Below, piece after piece: positions 16,461-25,536 of a stretch of DNA of 64,000 nt (positions are counted from its first letter, which is position 1; every line of letters begins with the position of its first letter). The position numbers were made by a program, and so were the translations under genes. Source of the stretch: Herbinix sp. (lineage in GTDB: Bacteria; Bacillota; Clostridia; Lachnospirales; Lachnospiraceae). The stretch lies in contig JAQUYQ010000001.1 in assembly GCA_028691795.1 (NCBI GenBank), positions 1 to 64,000 on the forward strand, written 5' to 3'. Below the pieces are notes generated by a model. That model saw only the letters and a list, made by a program, of their open reading frames with translations, did not search any database and had not been told where the DNA came from.

Positions 16461-19400
16461 CTATGCGTTAGCGTCCAGTATCAATACTTCCGTATCATCG
16501 CGATCTATATTAAGATCACCGTCTATCTTGAAGTATTTACCATCTTCAAAGAACAATTGATAATCATCATATAGATATTCAGGGATAGATTCATTCTCCG
16601 GAATTATTAATGTATCATCAACTTCAGATAAGAATTTCTTAGCAAATATACCAAGGAAATCTTCAAGTCCTTGAATGAAGTCATCCATGATATCATTAAT
16701 TTCTTCCAATGACTTTCTCTTGGTTTCTCCCACAAGAGAATCTATATATCCCTCTAACTCAGCGGGTTTATTATAATTAAAAGGATTTATAACTCTAGCA
16801 GTATCAGTAACAACCACATTCTTTAATGAGTTGACATCTTGTATTGCTATCGTGTAAGAATTCAAGATCCTTATATGGGTAGGAGGGATCTTTAAACCAT
16901 TCACATATACCTTATGATACATATGAGAGAACTGTTTATCCAAGAAAGGAGCAAGATTTATTTCACCCTTAACGTTTTCCAATAAAGGATTATAATAGAT
17001 TATCTGATTTGAATCAGTTGGGAGGATCTCTATATCAATTACATCATCTTTAACAAGAACCATATTAAGGTCTATATTATAATGAGTTAGGTCTTCTGAC
17101 ACTGGGACTGTAATTGAAGAGATTTTGTTCGTAAATTGTGTTGAATCCAATTCACCACCAGAATAATATATAGTATTTCCTAATAAAGTGGAAGAAGACT
17201 GTTGGCCATTATACACGGATGAAAATTGGGAATATGTATTTGTATCAATATCATATACATAAATAGGTCTTTCGGTATATAGTCCACCAATTATATATAT
17301 TTTATTATTTATAATTTCTGATATAGGAGTATATATATTATGTGGAAGTGATATAAGAGAGGTCCATGTATCATCTTCGATATCATATACTTCGATGCTG
17401 TTATTTGATGACCCAGCAATCATGTATATTTTTCCATTATATAAATGAGAAGATGAAAATGTCCTAGCCTTTATCAGTGGAGATCCAAATCGCCACGAAT
17501 CGGTTTCAATATTATATATATATAACAATGAAATATCGGTATTGTCTCTATCTCGTCCACCAATACGATAAATATTTCCGTTATAATAATGACAAGAACC
17601 ATAATTTGAACCAAATGGCAGATTAGATCCATTTGTGATAGTATTTGAGTTTATATTGAATATATGTAGGGTGTCCAAAAGAGGAAGAGATGAAGATACT
17701 TCCCCGCCCATTATATATATATTATCATCAACAAGTATACTAGATTGAGCGTGTAAGTTATGACTTAGAGTTGCTACTGTTATTATTGTATTAGAGAATA
17801 AATCATATTTTAAAATTTGGGATTTTGATCCCCCAACAATATAGATATTGTCTTCGTATAAAAAAGACTGGGAATAATATCTAGATAGAGGAAGAGACGG
17901 CCCGGTTGTTATATTGCCCGTCTCAATATCCAATATTTCTATAGGTAATACATATTTATTTACTCCGTCTTCTGTATATCTTCCACCTATAAAGTATATT
18001 TTGTTATTATGGGCAACCATGTTATGTCGACTTCTGGGTAAAGACATGGTTCCAACATCCTTAAGTATCAAGTCATCACTATTAATCTTATCCCGATATA
18101 TATTATACAAAGCATTATGAATATAAAGACGATTTTTATATATACGAATCTTATCTTTACTTCTTAAGAATGGATCATTTATTCTCATTTTAAAACCGTT
18201 AACAGGCTCGTTTGTTACAGAGAATTGATATCGATCCCATGTGTTATTAACAAACAAATCAAGAGGTTCATCGGTGGTACTAAAGAAAGCTCCATCGACA
18301 TATGCATATTTATCATTAGTTAGATTATTAGAGCTTATCTTCGCAGGGCTTAAATAATCATCTTTTGTATTAAAAAATTTTAGTATATTAGCACCGTTTT
18401 CGACCACTATATTATCATTACCAACGGTTTTGGTTACAAAACAATCCTCTACAGTTGTGTGATGTAAATCGTGCAATGTATATTTCTTAATGAAATATTT
18501 AGTTATGTCCTCTATAGTAAGATTTCCTTCCATCATTGCTTCGGTAGTAATATCACTAAGAGTTTTCAATGATTTATATTTGGTTATAATATAAGGATCA
18601 AATCGCTCTATCTCAATAATAGATGTTGGCATGATAACAGATGCCTTTATATAAATATAGTCATAAGAATCAGAATTGCTATATATATGAAAATCAAAAT
18701 ATCGATATCCATCTATATAGATTCCTAATAACTGTGGCAATGTGCTATAGTTATTTATTATCTTGAATACATAGTGGGGTTCATCGAAATCAACCCAATT
18801 ATTTTGATTTTGAATTTCTATACGGTTATTATTCCGTAGTCTGGAAGACAAAGTAGATCCAAAATTAGAAACGTTAATAACAGTTTGGAATACTCCATTA
18901 TAAAGAGTTTCTAAATAATGAGTAAGAGCCTCTGGATATTTACCAACAATTTCCTCTAAACGATCAATCTTATATTGAACGTGATTTCTTGGATCATTTT
19001 CAATAACCTGATAATTTTCATAATCTGGTAATGAATATATAAAAGCTTCGGGATAATAAGTTGATATAAAAGCGTTTAATGTTTCTTTATCATCTGTATC
19101 TTCATAGAAATCGAAGATATCTTGTATCTTATTATCATAACGTATTCCATTGGTTAATATTGCATCATCCATATAAAAAATATAAAGAACCAGATCATCA
19201 TAACGAGATAAATCAATCTTGTATATATTAGGATAATACATAGTTACTATATCAGAATCATGTATGTATTTTAAACCACAAGGAGTTTTCTGAAATGGTA
19301 AAATGTTCTCCACCGGTAGAGGCATACCAAAATAATCTGGTATGAATAAATCCGATGTTGGGATTGTTACTTCATCAATTGTTAATGAATTTATATTGAT

Positions 19401-21119
19401 AGAGTTCTCGATGTAATAACCCCCAAGATTATAAATTTTATTATCAATTATAATTCCAGTTCCTCTGTAATTAGGATCAATGCCTAAATCTATTTGTGAC
19501 ATTGTATCTGTCTTAATATCATAAATTTCTATTTTGGAATTGACTGTCAATCCCCCGAAATAATATATCTTGTCTTTATATACAAAGTCTTTATGATATT
19601 GCTTATATAAAGTGGGGGCTGTACTGATTGACCAAGAGTCTGAGCTGATATTATAAATTCTTATTTTATTTTCTCTATCCTTGATATATATTTTATTATC
19701 AATGAGAGTTGCTGTTGGATATACAAAATCTATGTCTGAGCTAGTGCCATCAGACCACGTATTAGATGAAATATCATAAATTTCGACAGTTTTTAAATTC
19801 TCGATTATACCTTCATCGTGTCTGCCACCAATTACATATATTTTATTCTCATATAACGTTACAGTATGTGCATATTTAGATTTTCTTAATAAAGCCCCAT
19901 CAGTCATTGTGTTATTTGACATATTGAATATTTTAAATGTATTGGTCGAAAAGGTGCCATCATATCCACCAATTACATATATTTTATCCCCATTGACAAT
20001 ATATTTACTATACGTTACTGCAATAACAGAATTAGGAACCGATGAAAAGGAATTTGTTTCGATATCATATATTTCGACCAATGTTCTCGTGTTTACTGAG
20101 CCCCCTATTAAATATATCTTATTATCATATAAAACAGCCTCGGAACTATAACGATTATATTGGGCATTTGGACTTGTTGTTATCGTTTTGGTGTTTATAT
20201 TGTAATAAAGAATTTTTTTATCATAATACCGGGCACTATCACCAGGTTTGAAATAATATCCTCCAATGATAAAAAATCCATTACCATATTTAACACAACT
20301 GCTTAAATTTCTTCCGAATGACAATTCACCGATATCAGCAACAGATAAATTACTCGTGGTATCCACATCTATTTTCTCATAAAGATGGGGGCTTCTTATA
20401 ATATCAACAGCAGTTTCTCCGGTTGAATCTTCATAGTTAGGATCTATAATAAGATTCCCATTGTCATCAATATTACTATCGATCATAGACATCCAGTTCA
20501 TATTTGGACATATATTAGTAAATGCCATAACAGCCCCGTTATTATCTACTTTAAAAGGAATCTTATCTGATGTGATTCCTTTATATTTATTTATCATATA
20601 TTTATTGGTTAACATCGTTGCTCTCTGGGTATTAGGAATAACACAGAAAGTCAAGTTGGTATTGCCATTTAATATGGTATTCATATCGGAGTCTATTTCC
20701 GGAGTATGAGTATCTATCTTAAAGACCAAATGGGTAGAATCTTCCCTACAGATGATTTTAAAGTTTTTGTACACCATACCGTTTACAAATACAATGAAAG
20801 TATCCACAAACACTTTAGAGTTATTAAGTATATCATCGGATGTTATAAGTCTATTATAAAACCGACTTCCTCTATATCGTAAACGAGCTTCCTCGGTAAT
20901 AAACTGATGGGGTATTTTATGAATCCAAAAGTCTTTTTTTTCTTTAATGAATTCGTCACCAGTAAAATTAAATCTTTTAATTTGGATTAACTGGCGCTGC
21001 GCATTATACAAATAAGTGAAATCAGATTGCTTGATTTCAAGTAGCGTTTTATGGATTTCATCTATATCAAGACCGGGTTTTCCGATATCGGTATACAATA
21101 CATTAGAACTATTAGCCAT
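16461..21119 (-). CDS. Giant kelch-propeller virion protein, 1552 residues
   Basis: ATG 21119 follows AAGGAGGCGATATAAA. The N-terminal about 250 residues are not kelch (VFVNGMVYKNFKIICRED) and look like a tail/baseplate core. Then come about seven kelch blades with IYxIGG cores (IYLIGGSVN, IYVIGGYDG, IYVIGGRHD). A non-kelch middle of about 450 residues follows, then a second set of about seven blades (IYFIGGRYT, IYIVGGSKS, IYMIAGSSN, IYIIGGLYT), and a C-terminal non-kelch, acidic tail. Two seven-bladed propellers inserted in a structural backbone is the simplest reading. Kelch propellers bind proteins or glycans; host-surface binding is inferred. Confidence 0.85.
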   Translation of the reverse strand: MANSSNVLYTDIGKPGLDIDEIHKTLLEIKQSDFTYLYNAQRQLIQIKRFNFTGDEFIKEKKDFWIHKIPHQFITEEARLRYRGSRFYNRLITSDDILNNSKVFVDTFIVFVNGMVYKNFKIICREDSTHLVFKIDTHTPEIDSDMNTILNGNTNLTFCVIPNTQRATMLTNKYMINKYKGITSDKIPFKVDNNGAVMAFTNICPNMNWMSMIDSNIDDNGNLIIDPNYEDSTGETAVDIIRSPHLYEKIDVDTTSNLSVADIGELSFGRNLSSCVKYGNGFFIIGGYYFKPGDSARYYDKKILYYNINTKTITTSPNAQYNRYSSEAVLYDNKIYLIGGSVNTRTLVEIYDIETNSFSSVPNSVIAVTYSKYIVNGDKIYVIGGYDGTFSTNTFKIFNMSNNTMTDGALLRKSKYAHTVTLYENKIYVIGGRHDEGIIENLKTVEIYDISSNTWSDGTSSDIDFVYPTATLIDNKIYIKDRENKIRIYNISSDSWSISTAPTLYKQYHKDFVYKDKIYYFGGLTVNSKIEIYDIKTDTMSQIDLGIDPNYRGTGIIIDNKIYNLGGYYIENSININSLTIDEVTIPTSDLFIPDYFGMPLPVENILPFQKTPCGLKYIHDSDIVTMYYPNIYKIDLSRYDDLVLYIFYMDDAILTNGIRYDNKIQDIFDFYEDTDDKETLNAFISTYYPEAFIYSLPDYENYQVIENDPRNHVQYKIDRLEEIVGKYPEALTHYLETLYNGVFQTVINVSNFGSTLSSRLRNNNRIEIQNQNNWVDFDEPHYVFKIINNYSTLPQLLGIYIDGYRYFDFHIYSNSDSYDYIYIKASVIMPTSIIEIERFDPYIITKYKSLKTLSDITTEAMMEGNLTIEDITKYFIKKYTLHDLHHTTVEDCFVTKTVGNDNIVVENGANILKFFNTKDDYLSPAKISSNNLTNDKYAYVDGAFFSTTDEPLDLFVNNTWDRYQFSVTNEPVNGFKMRINDPFLRSKDKIRIYKNRLYIHNALYNIYRDKINSDDLILKDVGTMSLPRSRHNMVAHNNKIYFIGGRYTEDGVNKYVLPIEILDIETGNITTGPSLPLSRYYSQSFLYEDNIYIVGGSKSQILKYDLFSNTIITVATLSHNLHAQSSILVDDNIYIMGGEVSSSLPLLDTLHIFNINSNTITNGSNLPFGSNYGSCHYYNGNIYRIGGRDRDNTDISLLYIYNIETDSWRFGSPLIKARTFSSSHLYNGKIYMIAGSSNNSIEVYDIEDDTWTSLISLPHNIYTPISEIINNKIYIIGGLYTERPIYVYDIDTNTYSQFSSVYNGQQSSSTLLGNTIYYSGGELDSTQFTNKISSITVPVSEDLTHYNIDLNMVLVKDDVIDIEILPTDSNQIIYYNPLLENVKGEINLAPFLDKQFSHMYHKVYVNGLKIPPTHIRILNSYTIAIQDVNSLKNVVVTDTARVINPFNYNKPAELEGYIDSLVGETKRKSLEEINDIMDDFIQGLEDFLGIFAKKFLSEVDDTLIIPENESIPEYLYDDYQLFFEDGKYFKIDGDLNIDRDDTEVLILDANA

Positions 21120-21136
21120 TTTATATCGCCTCCTTC

Positions 21137-21667
21137 TTAGAGCGTCTCTTTATAAAAGTCATATACTATTTCTTTGCTCTCCAAAACAATAGGAGGATAT
21201 GTAACTCCCTTAGAAGCATAATATCCTTCCACATCTTCATCGCTATATATTTCATTTGAGTTTACCATTCGAATTATATTACCATTTAAGTCGTAGTATT
21301 CTTCCATGACATAATATTCAGCCAATGGCATTTCTGATAATTTAACTCTTTTAATTTGTCCTATTTTTTTATCATCACTATTTGTTATTTCAATTAAGTG
21401 ATAAATTCCGTATTTATCTTTATCGGATTTTTTAATATTAAAACGAGCTGGTCCTCTAACAAACCACGGAACCCCTTTTAAATCGGTTATTGCCTCTTGT
21501 AGAAGTGCCAGTTGTTCGGCATTACAAGTAGGAAATCTTTGTCCGGTTGGTCCCATAAACCTCATGGGTATTAGTGGGGGTGGAGGAGGAGCATTCAATG
21601 ATTTTAGTTTATTCTTAGCCTCTATTTCTTTTCTTTCGGTTTCTTTATCGGCATTAATAAAAGGCAT
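21137..21667 (-). CDS. Unrecognised protein with proline-rich segment, 176 residues
   Basis: ATG 21667 follows TAAGGAGGTTTTTAATT. N-terminal charged helix (ETERKEIEAKNKLKSL), a proline run NAPPPPPLIPMR, then a folded-looking domain including GPTGQRFPTCNAEQLALLQ. It lies between endolysin and the 1552-residue kelch protein, 17 nt from the latter. Possibly a fibre attachment or assembly factor; no family recognised. Confidence 0.66.
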   Translation of the reverse strand: MPFINADKETERKEIEAKNKLKSLNAPPPPPLIPMRFMGPTGQRFPTCNAEQLALLQEAITDLKGVPWFVRGPARFNIKKSDKDKYGIYHLIEITNSDDKKIGQIKRVKLSEMPLAEYYVMEEYYDLNGNIIRMVNSNEIYSDEDVEGYYASKGVTYPPIVLESKEIVYDFYKETL

Positions 21668-21714
21668 AATTAAAAACCTCCTTATATACTTATTAACAGT
21701 ATGTTTTTAGGGTA

Positions 21715-21758
21715 AAATAAAGTATGGAAGTCAATAATACGACTTCCATACTTTATTT
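21715..21758 (-). terminator. Terminator after the endolysin gene
   Basis: Perfect 18-bp arms (21715-21732 with 21741-21758) with an 8-nt loop, 9 nt downstream of the minus-strand endolysin stop. Confidence 0.9.
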
Positions 21759-21766
21759 ATTTTTGA

Positions 21767-22855
21767 TTAGACTTTCTTTAGAGAGTCTTTTTCGACATAA
21801 CCAATAGCCCCAACTCGATAAGGAGCGGTTGGATTATTAGCGGTAATGATACCCGTGATAGCCAACTGCTTATCTTTCACGGTATAATAGTTACCAGCTT
21901 TCCAAGCAGAAGCATATACATTACCAGTAACGCTTACCTTATCACCGACGGAAGGAACCCAAATGGCGTTATTACTTCCGGCAATAGTAGCAGAATCCAC
22001 ATAACCAACAGAACCCAGTTTATATGGAGCTGTAGGATTATTATAGGCAATGATTTCAGTTATTTTAAATTTCTTATCCTTAACTTCAATCGAATTACCG
22101 GCTTTCCAAGCAGAAGCATATATTCTACCAGTAATGGTAACTTCATCTCCAACTTTATAAGTTTGAAGAGGCGTATCCTTGGATTCCTCTTTAGGTTTTT
22201 CACCCGGAGTTGTTACACCCTTGTAAACCTCATTGTACTTGGCGATGCACTGATCTTTAAACCAATCAAATCGGTTGTTAGTGAGTAATTGATAAGGACA
22301 AGTTTTAACGGGATAAAAATCACGATGAGCTTTAATAGCAGAACGATCAAGCCCGTGCTTATTCAGGAGATAAGCAACGAGTTCAATAGCTCTTCTATAT
22401 CCATCCTCCATATCATAGCTAACAGAATCAGCTATCTCAATGGATATACCGCACATATTACCACCACCAGGAGTAGTACCATCAGTATTACACCAAGCGA
22501 TTTCTTCATCCGGAATAATGTTATATACTTTACCAGTATTACTTTGTCCTTTGATATTACCTTGGACAAAATAATTAAAGGAAATATATTTAAGACCATC
22601 ATACAGAGCATTACCGGTTTTACCAAGTCTCTTATTCATGTTATAAGTGGCAAGGTTAGACGCAGTCAAATTCTTAAGATAAAGAAGATGATTATCCGCA
22701 CCAGCATTTACACTCGAGTTTCCAGCTTCATGAATAATAATCCATCTTACTGATGTTTTTTTGGTACCAGGTCTAATGGCTCCGGTTGGATCTACGGTTA
22801 AACCAGTAGCCAGAGCAGGATGATAGACCAATGTCGGACTATACGTCTTATCCAT
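21767..22855 (-). CDS. Endolysin: N-acetylmuramoyl-L-alanine amidase with two C-terminal wall-binding repeats, 362 residues
   Basis: Residues of about 35-200 form an amidase-2 (PGRP/T7-lysozyme-like) domain with zinc ligands H42 (IIIHEAG), H177 (KAHRDFYP) and C186 (KTCPYQ), plus GISIEIAD. The enzyme cuts the bond between muramic acid and the stem peptide L-Ala. After a Pro/Glu/Lys linker come two near-identical 60-residue SH3b-like repeats (VTITGRIYASAWKAGN and VSVTGNVYASAWKAGN) for cell-wall binding. No signal peptide, so release needs the holin encoded 2 nt upstream. ATG 22855 follows GGAGGTAAATAATT. Confidence 0.93.
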   Translation of the reverse strand: MDKTYSPTLVYHPALATGLTVDPTGAIRPGTKKTSVRWIIIHEAGNSSVNAGADNHLLYLKNLTASNLATYNMNKRLGKTGNALYDGLKYISFNYFVQGNIKGQSNTGKVYNIIPDEEIAWCNTDGTTPGGGNMCGISIEIADSVSYDMEDGYRRAIELVAYLLNKHGLDRSAIKAHRDFYPVKTCPYQLLTNNRFDWFKDQCIAKYNEVYKGVTTPGEKPKEESKDTPLQTYKVGDEVTITGRIYASAWKAGNSIEVKDKKFKITEIIAYNNPTAPYKLGSVGYVDSATIAGSNNAIWVPSVGDKVSVTGNVYASAWKAGNYYTVKDKQLAITGIITANNPTAPYRVGAIGYVEKDSLKKV

Positions 22856-22857
22856 AA

Positions 22858-23226
22858 TTATTTACCTCCATCCATGCGTATTTCGGTTTCTTTAGTTTGT
22901 TTCTCCTCTTGGGTCTTTCCAATGATAATACCATTTTGTTTTAACATTTGGAAGATACCAATAGAGATAAATGCAGAAATTGCGCCGCTACTAAAGGCGT
23001 ACATAATCTCCGTTAACCACGAATATATTCCAATCGGGTAACCCCCATTAGATATTCGTATAATAAGAGCAAGAACCGTTCCGATTATAATCAAGATATT
23101 CGGAATTTTACTGGCATCGAATTTCTTACCACTACGAATAAAAACTCCAATACCAAATAGACAAGCCGGAACAATCGGGAAGATATCTTCTCCTAAAAAT
23201 GTTTTAAGAAAATTAGAAATATCCAT
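22858..23226 (-). CDS. Phage holin (Hol44 / holin superfamily V-like), 122 residues
   Basis: ATG 23226 has AAAGGTG 9 nt upstream, better than a start further upstream (23292). It has three likely membrane segments: IFPIVPACLFGIGVFI, IPNILIIIGTVLALII and AFSSGAISAFISIGIF. A charged hydrophilic tail (TQEEKQTKETEIRMDG) follows. This is typical of Firmicute phage holins. It is next to the endolysin, forming a two-gene lysis cassette embedded among fibre genes. Confidence 0.85.
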   Translation of the reverse strand: MDISNFLKTFLGEDIFPIVPACLFGIGVFIRSGKKFDASKIPNILIIIGTVLALIIRISNGGYPIGIYSWLTEIMYAFSSGAISAFISIGIFQMLKQNGIIIGKTQEEKQTKETEIRMDGGK

Positions 23227-23272
23227 ATAAATCACACCTTTCTTCTTTTTATTAGAATAATGTGTGAAAATA

Positions 23273-25513
23273 TCAGTTGGAAATAAAATCAATAGCTAAA
23301 AATGTATTTACCTCTGTAGTTTTTAACATCTTATCATTTTTAGCAACAAGGTTTTTATGTTTTATTGTATTAGTAATATCATCGATAATAACCTCTGATG
23401 TTATATCCGAAGTTTCAATAATATTATTAGCAACCAATTCTAATGTATTATTATGAGATAATAATTTAGCAACCGGTTCGGGGTTTTTTATAGCATCTGA
23501 AGGAAGGGAATCTGAATACATATAAAGGGCTTTATTTCTTGGCGCTATATTATAAACGAATGAGTCTAATTCATTTTCCGATTCTGGGAGCACAACTCCA
23601 AAACATTCTTCTCTATATCTCGGGGTTAGTTTTTCAGTATATCCCCCAATGAGATACACATAATTATTATAAACCGCAAACCCATTATATCTTAAATTTA
23701 TTTGTATATTGGTATAATTAGTCAGGGTTGATTTTTCTGTATCATATGATCTTAAATAACAGTTGGTATATCCTCCCCCAATTATATATATTTTTTTATT
23801 AGATAAAACGAGTGTGGGAAGCGTAGCACCAGTTCCCAAATACAAATTAATTTTTGACCATGAATTTGAGGTTATATTAAATTTTAATATATACGAATTT
23901 CCATAAAAACAATAAATATCGTCTTCGACTAATATTAATTTTGTTTCCTTGATGATATTGGGTAATGCGGGCCCCGATGTTATAGTTCCGCTACTGATAT
24001 CAAATATTTCCATACTATTAGTTCCAGTGACATTATTGTCTATGGCACCCCCAATTATATAAATTTTACTCCCATAAAGTACAGAACCATGATAAGCCCT
24101 TGGTGTTATCATTTCCCATGTATTTGTAAATGAATTATTTTTCACATCGAATTCTATTATTGTTGTTCTAGGAGCACCACCCGAAAGACCTCCAATTATA
24201 TAAATCTTATTATTATATAAATGAGCACTGTGATATGATCTAGAAAGATCGCCTTCTATATACAACCAATTATCTAGTTCTATATCATATATTAACATTT
24301 TTCCTTGTGTTGATATATATATTTTATTATTAATATTTATAGCCACACCACTATGATAATTAAATGGAGATGAAGAAGCCTCAATCCATGTTGAGGTCTT
24401 TATATCATATATTTGAGTCGTCCTCATTGACTCAAGCTCTGTGCTATATCCCCCAAATACATAAATTTTATCATCGATTAAAAGAGTTGAAGGCATTATA
24501 TGTGATGTTCGATATAACATATTTGGAACTTCGAATGAAGAAGGTGCATTCATATCAGGGGGTATATTTAATTTATACTCCGGAAATTCTTGAACCATTA
24601 TATTTATTTGATCTGGTCTTAATGGTTTAAATAGATACGGAGGTGTAGAACCGTTGTTCATATCCCATCCAGAATAATAATATACAAAGCTTAAATCACC
24701 AACTGCTGTCGGAGTTAATTCTACAATTGTATATGTGTATTTTTCATCTTTTAAATATTTAATAGTTCCGGCTGTTAATCCGGTTAAGCTTTCTAATACC
24801 ATAGTTAATGTAGTACTAATCCCCTCAGTATATGTCTTAATAATCATTGTTATAGTATCGATGGTTGTTATAGAAAATAATATATTATATTTTCTAGTTG
24901 ATGTTGGTGTATATGAATATCGATATTCATCGGGCCCTATTGAATATGATTCAAAGGGATTTTCTTGATTATAAAGAGCGGTATAAGTTATTTGATTTGG
25001 CCAATCTTTATCTAATATTTTACAATCAGCAAATTCAAATAAAGAAAATATATTATTGTTAAGAAATGTGCTGGATTCTTTCTTATTCTTTAAGATGGCT
25101 ATTTTAAAATCGAAGAAGCGACTGTTCTTAATAATAATATTTTTTAATATCGTTTTATCTGTATATGTGACAGTATCTACTAAAATGCCGTTCTTATATA
25201 TCTCACCAATACTTTTATAAGTATCCACAAGTATACTACATTTATTAAGCACTCTTGTAACACTCGGTAATACATTATTTATATCCAGATTAATGAGTGG
25301 ATTTCCTCCAGATGAGTCAAACACAAAAAAATCAACCATTATATATCTGGATGTAATATTTATAGGTAAATTAATCTCTGATATAGGTTTTAAGTATGAG
25401 GGGGAATCATCCCCCTCATACACTACCCTACCTGAGATTAAGTCATAATTATCTATTCTTTTATATTCAGTGAAGTTATATTCTCTGAACGGAATGTCAT
25501 AAATTAATAACAT
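23273..25513 (-). CDS. Kelch-propeller tail-fibre-like protein, 746 residues
   Basis: The N-terminal about 330 residues are a non-kelch, beta-rich region (start MLLIYDIPFREYNF). The following residues carry about seven kelch blades with cores IYVFGGYST, IYIIGGLSG, IYIIGGAID, IYIIGGGYT and VYLIGGYTE, i.e. one seven-bladed propeller. A short tail of about 100 residues closes the protein. Directly upstream of the lysis genes (gap 46 nt to the holin) and 23 nt after the 1931-residue protein, suggesting a single late transcript. Function as receptor-binding fibre is inferred. Confidence 0.82.
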   Translation of the reverse strand: MLLIYDIPFREYNFTEYKRIDNYDLISGRVVYEGDDSPSYLKPISEINLPINITSRYIMVDFFVFDSSGGNPLINLDINNVLPSVTRVLNKCSILVDTYKSIGEIYKNGILVDTVTYTDKTILKNIIIKNSRFFDFKIAILKNKKESSTFLNNNIFSLFEFADCKILDKDWPNQITYTALYNQENPFESYSIGPDEYRYSYTPTSTRKYNILFSITTIDTITMIIKTYTEGISTTLTMVLESLTGLTAGTIKYLKDEKYTYTIVELTPTAVGDLSFVYYYSGWDMNNGSTPPYLFKPLRPDQINIMVQEFPEYKLNIPPDMNAPSSFEVPNMLYRTSHIMPSTLLIDDKIYVFGGYSTELESMRTTQIYDIKTSTWIEASSSPFNYHSGVAININNKIYISTQGKMLIYDIELDNWLYIEGDLSRSYHSAHLYNNKIYIIGGLSGGAPRTTIIEFDVKNNSFTNTWEMITPRAYHGSVLYGSKIYIIGGAIDNNVTGTNSMEIFDISSGTITSGPALPNIIKETKLILVEDDIYCFYGNSYILKFNITSNSWSKINLYLGTGATLPTLVLSNKKIYIIGGGYTNCYLRSYDTEKSTLTNYTNIQINLRYNGFAVYNNYVYLIGGYTEKLTPRYREECFGVVLPESENELDSFVYNIAPRNKALYMYSDSLPSDAIKNPEPVAKLLSHNNTLELVANNIIETSDITSEVIIDDITNTIKHKNLVAKNDKMLKTTEVNTFLAIDFISN

Positions 25514-25536
25514 AATCTCACCATCCTTATTTTAAA

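Noticed and set aside
22289..22753. 154-residue antisense ORF opposite the endolysin
   Set aside because: It is a shadow of the endolysin codons; low-complexity Ile/Ser/Thr composition, no ribosome site, no domain.
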